A stretch of DNA of 64,000 bases. Origin: CALBPI01 sp039027435. Lineage in GTDB: Bacteria; Pseudomonadota; Gammaproteobacteria; Steroidobacterales; Woeseiaceae. The stretch lies in the NCBI GenBank assembly GCA_039027435.1, contig JBCCKF010000007.1:62001-126000 (forward strand), in the 5' to 3' direction. The position numbers and the translations under genes are program-made. Each line of letters opens with the position of its first letter. Positions within the stretch are counted from its first letter, which is position 1. Shown here piece after piece: positions 17,662-23,963 of this stretch. Under the pieces are notes generated by a model that saw nothing but the letters and a program-made list of their open reading frames with translations, did not search any database and was not told where the DNA came from.

Positions 17662-18133
17662 AATTTCGAGTCATCGACTTCGGTCGAGGCTCTTGATAGC
17701 GGCCTGGCGCTGCTAACCGTCGGCAACGGCGGGAAAGGGATACGACCCATGGTATTCCGCCGAGACTTAGGTCCCGGTCACTCCAGGCAAGTTCGGCCTC
17801 CAGTCGTCCTCGGCGCTGCCGGGGATAGCGGTGAAACGATGCGCGGAAGTAGTGTGACTAACGCACCGGCGATGCCGGGAATGCGGGTCCGCGAAAGAAC
17901 ACGTGGTGGTGCAACCCGCGACACCAACATCGTCAATCGTGAGAGGTAACGAATAGTGCAAATCAGTGCGAGCTTTGCAGGCGAGTGCGATTGTGCAGAG
18001 GACAAGGGTTCTGGCGAAAGCCAGCGTCCTCGTCATCGGTCAAGTAACCGGCAGGTGAACGACAGTCGGCGTGTTGTATTTCGTTATCCAAAAGATAACG
18101 AAGCGACAGAGGTGCGCACGTCGAAATGGGCCT
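17662..18133 (+). ncRNA. Hairpin-rich segment, likely large structured RNA (part 1)
   Basis: About 470 bases between two tRNAs without a convincing gene. It is dense with stable hairpins: a UUCG-capped stem (17668-17692), a stem closed by GCGGGT/ACCCGC (17883-17919), GAGGAC/GTCCTC enclosing CTGGC-GAAA-GCCAG (17998-18031) and a 9-bp TTCGTTATC/GATAACGAA stem (18080-18102). Stable tetraloops and nested stems point to a folded RNA. Large RNAs of the GOLLD type are known to lie beside or contain tRNAs; I cannot confirm membership. Confidence 0.6.
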
Positions 18134-18207
18134 GAGTTTATAGCTCAACGGAAGAGCGATTGCCTCCAAAGCAATAGATGCTGGTTCGAATCCAGCTTTA
18201 CTCACCA
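18134..18207 (+). tRNA. tRNA-Trp (anticodon CCA), atypical
   Basis: Anticodon stem ATTGC/GCAAT with loop CTCCAAA, D stem GCTC/GAGC and T arm GCTGG/CCAGC are intact, and CCA is encoded. The acceptor GAGTTTA/TTTACTC has two adjacent T-T mismatches, and the discriminator is A rather than the G usual for Trp. It may be poorly charged or specialised. Confidence 0.8.
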
Positions 18208-18561
18208 ATAGGTGAACGCAAAGACGCACCTCGGTACGTGGTCGAAAATGGCTTAAGGCCGGAGTCCTCGGACAATCCGGCGGTTGAATCAGTCGCAAGC
18301 TGACTCGACCTTGGCAGCGAGCCGCACGGTTGGGTGGCCCCCATTTGGAGCCCGCAAGGCTCACGGTACGCAGACTGCTGACTAGACCCGTACTACGAGT
18401 GAACCGCCACACTCTCAAAAAGGCAGTCATGGTCCTCGACTGTCGAGTTGGCTTCGGCCATTCGCCAGTGGACAAGCGCGCAACGACCCTTACGCAAGGG
18501 GTTTCGGTACTCGCGCAAAGGGAGGACTGCGAAGCGCCTAGTCTCAGCGCTTTATCTTTTC
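18208..18561 (+). ncRNA. Hairpin-rich segment, likely large structured RNA (part 2)
   Basis: About 350 bases between Trp and Asp tRNAs with no credible gene. Clear stems: AGGTG/CACCT (18210-18231), GCCGGA/TCCGGC with an inner GTC-CTCG-GAC (18258-18281), GGTTGA/TCGACC with inner TCAG/CTGA (18282-18310), GAGCC-CGCAA-GGCTC (18348-18362), TGGC-TTCG-GCCA (18449-18460) and CCCTT/AAGGG (18487-18500). The first three are adjacent, as in a designed multi-stem fold. Probably one RNA with part 1. Confidence 0.6.
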
Positions 18562-18637
18562 GCCGCGGTAGCTCAATCGGTAGAGCGCCGGATTGTCGAT
18601 CCGGAAGATGTCGGTTCAAGTCCGATCCGCAGCGCCA
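18562..18637 (+). tRNA. tRNA-Asp (anticodon GTC)
   Basis: Acceptor GCCGCGG/CCGCAGC has one C-A mismatch at the third pair. D stem GCTC/GAGC, anticodon stem CCGGA/TCCGG with loop TTGTCGA, T loop TTCAAGT. Discriminator G, as expected for Asp, and CCA encoded. Confidence 0.9.
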
Positions 18638-18643
18638 TACAAC

Positions 18644-18720
18644 TGCCGCCTGACGGGAATGGCATACCTACCTGTTTGAGTAACAGGTGCATCTCGGTTC
18701 GAGTCCGAGGGCGGCAACCA
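18644..18720 (+). tRNA. tRNA-Leu (anticodon GAG), short variable loop
   Basis: Acceptor TGCCGCC/GGCGGCA perfect, anticodon stem CCTGT/ACAGG with loop TTGAGTA, T arm CTCGG/CCGAG, A73 and CCA encoded. The D region is Leu-like (GGGAATGGCATACC), but the variable region is only five bases, whereas bacterial tRNA-Leu has a long arm. Confidence 0.85.
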
Positions 18721-18726
18721 ATCTGT

Positions 18727-18803
18727 GCGGATCTGAAGGGAAAGGCATACCTCGGCGACTTAAAATCGCTGGCATATCGGTTCGAATCCGATGATCCGCA
18801 CCA
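18727..18803 (+). tRNA. tRNA-Leu (anticodon TAA), short variable loop
   Basis: Acceptor GCGGATC/GATCCGC perfect, anticodon stem GGCGA/TCGCT with loop CTTAAAA, T arm ATCGG/CCGAT, A73 and CCA encoded. The variable region is five bases (GGCAT). D region as in the other Leu genes of the array. Confidence 0.85.
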
Positions 18804-18805
18804 AC

Positions 18806-18883
18806 GCGCAACTGAAGGGAATTGGTATACCTGAATAGCTCAAACCTATTCGCCTCCCAGTTCGAATCTGGGGTTGCGCACCA
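18806..18883 (+). tRNA. tRNA-Leu (anticodon CAA), short variable loop
   Basis: Acceptor GCGCAAC/GTTGCGC perfect, anticodon stem AATAG/CTATT with loop CTCAAAC, T arm CCCAG/CTGGG, A73 and CCA encoded. It starts two bases after the previous gene. Short variable region. Confidence 0.85.
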
Positions 18884-19019
18884 AATTTGACGGCACGCCG
18901 TCATCCCATGGTCTGAGTTGACGCCACATTCAACGGATCGGGTTCTTGGAACTCCCGACTGGCGCACAAAGCTCCATTGCCGCGTGTGTACCGAACAAAC
19001 CGTCAGCCCAAATCCCCTA
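18884..19019 (+). ncRNA. Short structured spacer
   Basis: No gene seen. Two hairpins are visible: TGACGG-CACG-CCGTCA (18888-18903) and CGGG-TTC-TTG-GAA-CT-CCCG near 18938-18957. Probably part of the array transcript. Confidence 0.4.
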
Positions 19020-19093
19020 GTCTAATTAGCTCAGATGGGTAGAGCATACGACTGTTAATCGTAAAGTCGCAGGTTCGAATCCTGCATTAGACA
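19020..19093 (+). tRNA. tRNA-Asn (anticodon GTT), no encoded CCA
   Basis: Acceptor GTCTAAT/ATTAGAC perfect, D stem GCTC/GAGC, anticodon stem TACGA/TCGTA with loop CTGTTAA, T arm GCAGG/CCTGC. The discriminator is A and is followed by CCT, so the CCA end would need to be added enzymatically. Other full tRNAs of the array encode CCA. Confidence 0.88.
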
Positions 19094-19095
19094 CC

Positions 19096-19146
19096 TGGCC
19101 TTTCACGCCATGTGAGGAAGGACGCAAGTCTGCGGTTCGAGTCCGC
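19096..19146 (+). pseudogene. tRNA-Glu-like remnant
   Basis: TGGC-CTTTCAC-GCCA carries the Glu anticodon loop (TTC), and GCGG-TTCGAGT-CCGC downstream is a T arm. The acceptor and D arm are missing because the segment abuts the Asn gene. A 5'-truncated tRNA is the simplest reading. A GACAGA/TCTGTC hairpin follows. Confidence 0.5.
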
Positions 19147-19436
19147 CCTGACAGAGAGATTCTGTCGCCACCCGCGGCTGTGTCCGGCGCAACTCACTCG
19201 ATTGGTTCGCCACCGAGTGACGCGCGCAGCGATCCGCTCGCCGGTTTGCGTGTTGATTCATGTGCCCGATCAAATTCCCGACGACGTGCCCAGCGGACGG
19301 CCTGTGTGCCCCGCTGCGCGTGAACTCGCGTCTTCGGTCCGGTCGTGACTCACCGCGAATCCGCCTGCCGATCGTGGGCATAGCCGCACCAATTTCTCAA
19401 CCAGGTTCATTCACCAACAACAAAGGAGAACGCCAC

Positions 19437-20576
19437 ATGTTTTACATGACGTTCAATGTGCGAAAGCACGAACGTGCACTCCTGTTCCGTGACGGCGACT
19501 TCGTCAAGTTCCTCGAACCTGGCGTGCACCGTTTCGTAACGGCATTGCACCGCTACACCATCGAAAAGATCGACGTCACCGTGCCGCTTTTTGCGCACCG
19601 TCTGCAGGACTTCCTCGTGGAGTCCTATGCGGAAGACGTCGCTCGCTACTTCGATGTCATCAAGACCGATGCGAACGAGATCGCCGTCATCTACCACGAT
19701 GACCGCGTCACGCTGATCATGGCTCCGGCCACGCGCCACCTCTTTACCAAGGGTGTCCGCGAGATCCGTGTGGAGCGTTACACGATCACCGATGACGTGG
19801 ATATCGATACCCGCCTGGCTAAGCGCCTTCTCGCGGGTAACGACCACGTGTTGAAGTCGATCGCGGACAAGACGATCTACGCACGTGTCGTACCAGCTGG
19901 TCACGTAGGCCTGCTCTACGTGGACGGCGAACTGAAGCGCTCGCTGGCACCGGGCTTCCACGCCTTTTTGACTGTGGAGCGCGCTGTGGAAGTGAAGCTC
20001 TTCGACACCCGTGTACAGACCCTCGAAGTCTCCGGCCAGGAAATCCTGACCAAGGACAAGGTCGCTGTGCGCATCAACCTCACCGCAACTTACCAGTACG
20101 CAGACGTCGAAATGGCGGTGCGTGCGGCCAAGGACCCCCTCGACCACCTGTACAAGGAAGTGCAGTTCGGTCTGCGCGGTGCGGTGGGTACCCGTACGCT
20201 CGACGCGCTGCTCGAGGACAAGGCCGTAATCGATACGTCGGTGGCGGCTCACCTCGTAGAGCACTTCGCGGCTATGGGTATCACGGTGAAGTCGGTTGGC
20301 GTTAAAGACATCATCCTGCCGGGTGACATGAAGATGTTGCTGGCGCAGGTGGTGGAGGCCGAAAAGGCCGCCCAGGCCAACGTCATTCGCCGTCGCGAAG
20401 AGACCAACGCGACCCGTTCGCTTTTGAACACCGCGAAGGTCATGGAGACGAACGCAGTTGCGTTGCGTCTCAAGGAGCTCGAGACGCTCGAGAAGATCAC
20501 CGACAAGATCGGCAACCTCTCGGTTTACGGCGGCCTCGATGCCGTGCTGAACGACCTGGTTCGCATGAAGCAGTAA
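19437..20576 (+). CDS. Slipin (SPFH/band-7 family) inside the tRNA array
   Basis: ATG 19437 is chosen: AAAGGAG lies eight bases upstream and the family N-terminus starts there. The 379-residue product has an N-terminal slipin-type region (FNVRKHERALLFRDGDFVKFLEPGVHRF), an SPFH domain at about 145-300 (RVVPAGHVGLLYVDGELK, RINLTATYQY) and a C-terminal helical segment with EAEKAAQANVIRRREE typical of oligomerising slipins. No strong transmembrane helix is seen; membrane association would be by a hairpin or the oligomeric ring. Relatives of this two-part form have been reported beside RNA-repair genes such as RtcB and Ro60. Here it sits between tRNAs in one transcript. Role in membrane scaffolding of tRNA repair or stress is inference. 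Confidence 0.9.
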   Translation: MFYMTFNVRKHERALLFRDGDFVKFLEPGVHRFVTALHRYTIEKIDVTVPLFAHRLQDFLVESYAEDVARYFDVIKTDANEIAVIYHDDRVTLIMAPATRHLFTKGVREIRVERYTITDDVDIDTRLAKRLLAGNDHVLKSIADKTIYARVVPAGHVGLLYVDGELKRSLAPGFHAFLTVERAVEVKLFDTRVQTLEVSGQEILTKDKVAVRINLTATYQYADVEMAVRAAKDPLDHLYKEVQFGLRGAVGTRTLDALLEDKAVIDTSVAAHLVEHFAAMGITVKSVGVKDIILPGDMKMLLAQVVEAEKAAQANVIRRREETNATRSLLNTAKVMETNAVALRLKELETLEKITDKIGNLSVYGGLDAVLNDLVRMKQ

Positions 20577-20589
20577 GTTTGGCCAACCC

Positions 20590-20622
20590 GCGGGAGGCTG
20601 GGTGCAAGGCCCGGCCTCTCGC
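20590..20622 (+). ncRNA. Strong hairpin after slipin stop
   Basis: GCGGGAGGC (20590-20598) pairs with GCCTCTCGC (20614-20622) over nine bases with one G-U. No T run follows, so it is more likely a 3'-end or processing structure than a terminator; tRNAs continue downstream. Confidence 0.5.
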
Positions 20623-20651
20623 AACTTTCGCCCTTGGCAAAGTGGTTGTGC

Positions 20652-20670
20652 ACCGGACTCTTAATCCGGT
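20652..20670 (+). pseudogene. tRNA-like anticodon arm (CTT, Lys)
   Basis: ACCGGA-CTCTTAA-TCCGGT is a perfect six-base stem with a Lys anticodon loop. A D-like GCA/TGC and a T-loop-like TTCGA are nearby, but T stem and acceptor do not pair. Degenerate tRNA or a deliberate tRNA-like element. Confidence 0.45.
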
Positions 20671-20754
20671 GACGAGAGTTCGACGCCAGGCAGGAGGCCT
20701 AAGTGCCGCGAAGCACAGGACGTGCGAGAGCGGCGCTCCTCAGGGCGGACCAAT

Positions 20755-20830
20755 GGTGAATCTAGCTTAATGGTAAAGCCCTAGGCCGTGACCCTGGTAG
20801 ATATCGGTTCGACCCCGTTGATTCACCCCA
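20755..20830 (+). tRNA. tRNA-His (anticodon GTG) with C33
   Basis: The extra G at 20755 can pair with discriminator C73, the hallmark of tRNA-His. Acceptor GTGAATC/GATTCAC perfect, D stem GCTT/AAGC, anticodon stem CTAGG/CCTGG, CCA encoded. The loop is CCGTGAC, so position 33 is C instead of the nearly universal U. The T stem has one mismatch. Confidence 0.85.
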
Positions 20831-20836
20831 AACATC

Positions 20837-20916
20837 AGCCGTCTGAAGGGAATTTGGCATACCTACCTGCCTCAGAAGCAGGTGTTTTCCCGGTTCGACC
20901 CCGGGGGCGGCTACCA
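20837..20916 (+). tRNA. tRNA-Leu (anticodon CAG), short variable loop
   Basis: Acceptor AGCCGTC/GGCGGCT with one G-U, anticodon stem CCTGC/GCAGG with loop CTCAGAA, T arm CCCGG/CCGGG, A73, CCA encoded. The variable region is about six bases. It is the last tRNA; the closing arm of the long-range stem begins seven bases later. Confidence 0.85.
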
Positions 20917-20922
20917 ATTCTT

Positions 20923-20945
20923 CGTCTGAACAATCCGCATTGTTG
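20923..20945 (+). repeat. Right arm of 23-bp inverted repeat enclosing the array
   Basis: Complementary to 17391-17413 as described there; positions 937 and 945 give the two wobble pairs. It ends 17 bases before the HNH start codon, so processing would separate the array RNA from downstream mRNA. Confidence 0.85.
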
Positions 20946-20962
20946 CTGACCCGAGAAGAACA

Positions 20963-21523
20963 ATGATGGAACAAGTACTCAAACTGGATGTGGGCGGGCG
21001 GCCGATAGGCTGGATCACTCGCGAAGATGGTGCGCTGCTGTATTGCAGAGACCAGGTTGCGTGGGAAGCCGGCGATGCAGTCATGATTCTGCGTGGCGGC
21101 TTTTCCCGGGCAACCGGGAATCGCTCAATCCTGCGCATCAACAGCATCGTTGCAACGACGAGCGTTGACCGTTCTGTAGACCAATGGGCGGGGAGGCCTG
21201 CGTTGACCAACATCGCGCTATTCCGGCGCGACGGATTTCTCTGTCTGTACTGCGGCAGCGAGTTCGGCAGGTCGCAACTGACGCGTGACCACGTCATGCC
21301 GGTGTCTCGCGGTGGTTTGGACACTTGGGAAAACGTCGTTACCGCGTGCCGTGCGTGCAACCAGCGCAAGGCAGACTCGCTGCTGGATGAGTGCGACATG
21401 TCGCTACTGGCAACGCCTTATGTTCCGAATCGGGCAGAAGGTCTGATCCTGAGCAATAGAAAGATCCTCGGCGACCAGATGGCATTCCTGAGGACGCACG
21501 TTGGTCCGCAGAGTCGAATTTGA
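20963..21523 (+). CDS. HNH endonuclease
   Basis: A 186-residue protein, ATG at 20963 with GAGAAG upstream. The C-terminal half has a complete HNH domain: CLYCG near 94, DHVMPVSRGG near 109, N in WENVVTACRACN near 125-131; the two CxxC pairs bind zinc and the DH pair is catalytic. The N-terminal ~80 residues are a beta-rich region of unknown role. It is a stand-alone nuclease of a family common in bacteria and phages. It immediately follows the tRNA array and overlaps the next gene only if that gene uses an upstream TTG. HNH genes near tRNA arrays have been noted elsewhere; target unknown. Confidence 0.88.
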   Translation: MMEQVLKLDVGGRPIGWITREDGALLYCRDQVAWEAGDAVMILRGGFSRATGNRSILRINSIVATTSVDRSVDQWAGRPALTNIALFRRDGFLCLYCGSEFGRSQLTRDHVMPVSRGGLDTWENVVTACRACNQRKADSLLDECDMSLLATPYVPNRAEGLILSNRKILGDQMAFLRTHVGPQSRI

Positions 21524-21542
21524 ATTACCGGGATGGTGTGTT

Positions 21543-22460
21543 GTGAAAAAAGCAGAAGCGAAAGAGATCATCGATTGCTTGCCAAGAGGCAACACACCAT
21601 TCTGGTATTTCCGCGACCGCTACGCACTGCTGCTCGTCAGCATGTTGGGAGACCCGATATCGAAGCGAGACATTAAGTCCTCGCCGCACGCACAGCTACT
21701 CGACAAGGCGGTGGTGAAGTCTGTACTTCGAGATTTTCCAGGTAAACCAGTGCCGCGAGACGCATTTCACCTTGCAGTCCGCGGCACTCCGATCTGCTAC
21801 TCGCTAACCCTGGATATCTGGGGCAGCGATCACTCACAGTGGATGCAAACCACGCGTCGCGGTTTCAGCCTTGTACTGCAATTGAACTTCCCACGAGAGC
21901 ACAATCGCATTTACCGATCTCTGATCGACCCGGAAGGTAAGCTGCCTTCCTATTTCGACAACCACCCCGTTGCACTCGCGCGAAATATCACTATCGCGTG
22001 GTCGAGAATGGATGTAGATCTGGACAACGCCGAAGTTCTGATCGAGGAGATCCAGTCTGACTGGATGCGCTGCTGGGCATCGGCAAGGCAACGCGTAAAG
22101 CGCGTAGGTAGCACTCTCTGGGTTGGAGATATTGTTGTTCGCAAGGAAGACGCAATTCGATATTGCGACATTGAACTATCGCAACATACGCACTGGCCAG
22201 AAATCATGCTCTCCGCGAGCATCTGGTTTATACGCAACGAGCTCGGTATTCGACGAGTCTTCTACCACACCCATGAATCGGGTGCGGCGCTGAAACGTAC
22301 TGGCTTCTCAAAACCGCCTCGTTCTCTCTACACGCAGTTGCCCGCGAAGTTCTGTTTCCGCGTGACCGATGACCGACCGGCTTTCATGCAAGGCCGTATT
22401 CGCACCAACTGTTCGAAGAAGGTCGTAGCTGCATCGAAGTTTCAGTTGCTGGAGTTGTAA
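21543..22460 (+). CDS. Protein of unknown function with EIQSDW motif
   Basis: Start GTG 21543 with a weak GGGATG upstream gives 305 residues; an upstream TTG at 21501 would overlap the HNH gene. I do not recognise the family securely. The segment VLIEEIQSDWMRCW near 164-177, followed by MLSASIWFIRNELGIRRVFYHTHESG, resembles a motif seen in phage and polyvalent-protein genes of unknown function. No signal peptide or membrane segment. The C-terminus is basic (RIRTNCSKKVVAASK). Close spacing suggests co-transcription with the HNH gene and a shared accessory role with the tRNA array. Confidence 0.6.
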   Translation: MKKAEAKEIIDCLPRGNTPFWYFRDRYALLLVSMLGDPISKRDIKSSPHAQLLDKAVVKSVLRDFPGKPVPRDAFHLAVRGTPICYSLTLDIWGSDHSQWMQTTRRGFSLVLQLNFPREHNRIYRSLIDPEGKLPSYFDNHPVALARNITIAWSRMDVDLDNAEVLIEEIQSDWMRCWASARQRVKRVGSTLWVGDIVVRKEDAIRYCDIELSQHTHWPEIMLSASIWFIRNELGIRRVFYHTHESGAALKRTGFSKPPRSLYTQLPAKFCFRVTDDRPAFMQGRIRTNCSKKVVAASKFQLLEL

Positions 22461-22471
22461 GCGTCCCGTCG

Positions 22472-22726
22472 CTAGCCAAATGCAGCGCGAATGTGCCTGC
22501 CTTCGAGCGCTTCAAGATAATCGAGATACGCTTGATCGCCGAGCATACGGATCGCGGTATCTTGCCAATTGGCGTCAAGCCAAATTGCAAGTTCGGTGGC
22601 TTCGTGAGCTCTGTTTTGACGGATGAGGGCGAGTCTCTCGGCGACCTGGTTCGGTGCTAACCAGCGAAACTGTCGTCGACGATTTACGCGCGCTTCTTCC
22701 CGAAAAAACTGGGCTTCGACAATCAT
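22472..22726 (-). CDS. Small hypothetical protein, 84 residues
   Basis: ATG with a good Shine-Dalgarno (GGGAGA, seven bases upstream on this strand). The product is helical and charged (REEARVNRRRQFRWLAPNQVAERLALIRQNRA) with no domain I can name. It converges with the EIQSDW gene, 11 bases away. Its place at the right boundary of the accessory region may mark the end of the element. Confidence 0.6.
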   Translation of the reverse strand: MIVEAQFFREEARVNRRRQFRWLAPNQVAERLALIRQNRAHEATELAIWLDANWQDTAIRMLGDQAYLDYLEALEGRHIRAAFG

Positions 22727-22928
22727 GTGAAACTCTCCCTTTCACGATTCGTCGCCACAATAGGAACACCTCGCGCAACCCTCAAGTTACGGTTTTGTGT
22801 AGCTTTCTCGCATGTTTCGAAACAACACCTTGCCGCGATCACCTAAGAATACATCTCAGGAATTCAGTGCGATTTTGAAGGGACGTTGCGCAATCAGAAC
22901 AATTGCACGACCGACGTCTATGACCTGC
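22727..22928. other. Intergenic, nothing recognised
   Basis: About 200 bases between divergent or unrelated neighbours. I see no tRNA, strong hairpin or clear promoter pair. It separates the accessory region from the metabolic genes. Confidence 0.4.
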
Positions 22929-23963
22929 CTAATTGGTAACCCATACACGCTGATCCGCCATACCCATAGATGCAACAACAGGCGCCGTGCGTTGCAGATC
23001 CTGGAAATCCGCTTTGCTTGTCATGCCACGCCACTGACAGAGAATCAGCGACTGCGCGACGGCACCGCCGAGAGTTGCACCCGGTCCGGTGATGATGAAC
23101 AGATCCGGCGCGAACTCTTTTGCGGCCGCCTGCACGGCGGCGGTGAAATCGTACGGTTCCGTGACTTGATGCCCCAGTGTGTAATCGAGCAATGCGTCAG
23201 CATCCGTCGCATTCGGCCACCAAGTGTGTCCACGACCGTCGACCATTGGCTTTGTTGGCTGGGCAAAGTCGACGTCACGCAGGGCGTGTTGCCCTGCCTC
23301 CGCAACCGGCGCTTGCAGTGATGTATGAAACGCTGCGTGGTTTGGCAAACGCATTGGGAAGCGATCTTGAAGCTGTGGCTGAGTTTCTTCGAATCGCTTG
23401 AGACCGACTTCATTACCTGCGAGGACCAACATCCCGCCCAACTCAATAGACAGTCCGAGAACGCAATCGGGTGCTTCGTTGATAGCAGCAACGTCTGTCA
23501 GCAACGATTGCCGCTTAGCCGGATCATCTTCCCACTCGCTGTTCACGAAAGGATAGATGAGCTGACCACCAATCAAGTGCTCCTGCATCAACGTGCCCAT
23601 CGTATTCACGACACGGAACCCATCCGTGGCAGACAATGCACCGGCGACGGCGAGCGCAATGTACCAGCCCATCGAATTGCCTGTGACAGCGACGACTTCA
23701 ATGTCGTCCGCTAGCGCCTGTGCGTCGCACAAAGATGATGCATAGATCAGGGGCGAGGAAATGTCGCCGCGCGAGTATCGTCCGAGTGAAAAACGGTCGG
23801 CTGCATCAAGCTCGATGACAGACGCTTGATTGTCTTCTGCTCTAATTGCATCGAACTCGCTGAACAACGGCATACTGGATGCATGATGTCGCTTCAGGTA
23901 GCCGAGCTCCTCCTTGCCGTAGGTTCCTCGACCTGGGCAAACAACTACAGCAGTGCGTGGCAT
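22929..23963 (-). CDS. ACP S-malonyltransferase-like acyltransferase
   Basis: A 344-residue protein with the FabD fold. The nucleophile elbow is GNSMG near residue 97 in place of the usual GHSLG, and a histidine lies in NHAAFHTS near 213, matching the Ser-His catalytic pair. It lacks a typical N-terminal Gln-x-PG block but has VVCPGRGTYG there. It should load an acyl group from CoA onto a carrier protein. The start codon overlaps the stop of the upstream E1 gene (TAATG), so the two are translationally coupled. No ACP gene is nearby. The substrate may differ from malonyl-CoA given the altered elbow. Confidence 0.8.
   Translation of the reverse strand: MPRTAVVVCPGRGTYGKEELGYLKRHHASSMPLFSEFDAIRAEDNQASVIELDAADRFSLGRYSRGDISSPLIYASSLCDAQALADDIEVVAVTGNSMGWYIALAVAGALSATDGFRVVNTMGTLMQEHLIGGQLIYPFVNSEWEDDPAKRQSLLTDVAAINEAPDCVLGLSIELGGMLVLAGNEVGLKRFEETQPQLQDRFPMRLPNHAAFHTSLQAPVAEAGQHALRDVDFAQPTKPMVDGRGHTWWPNATDADALLDYTLGHQVTEPYDFTAAVQAAAKEFAPDLFIITGPGATLGGAVAQSLILCQWRGMTSKADFQDLQRTAPVVASMGMADQRVWVTN

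Noticed and set aside
17268..18653. Several frames of 75-218 residues in the tRNA and hairpin region
   Set aside because: They run through tRNA genes, have no domain, and the stretch is explained better by structured RNA.
18330..18834. Plus-strand frames over Asp and Leu tRNAs
   Set aside because: They translate tRNA sequences and lack ribosome sites.
19407..20624. 405-residue frame antisense to slipin
   Set aside because: It is an open reverse frame created by biased codons; slipin has a family match and Shine-Dalgarno on the plus strand.
20577..20705. Complete tRNA-Lys gene
   Set aside because: Only the anticodon arm pairs; acceptor and T stem do not form, so it is listed as a tRNA-like remnant.
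17391..20945. Inverted repeat as transposon ends
   Set aside because: No transposase lies inside, no flanking target duplication is visible, and one arm overlaps BoxA with wobble-type differences.
16624..22726. Intact prophage or integrative element
   Set aside because: No integrase, structural or packaging genes and no clear att repeats; only the XRE and EIQSDW genes are phage-like.
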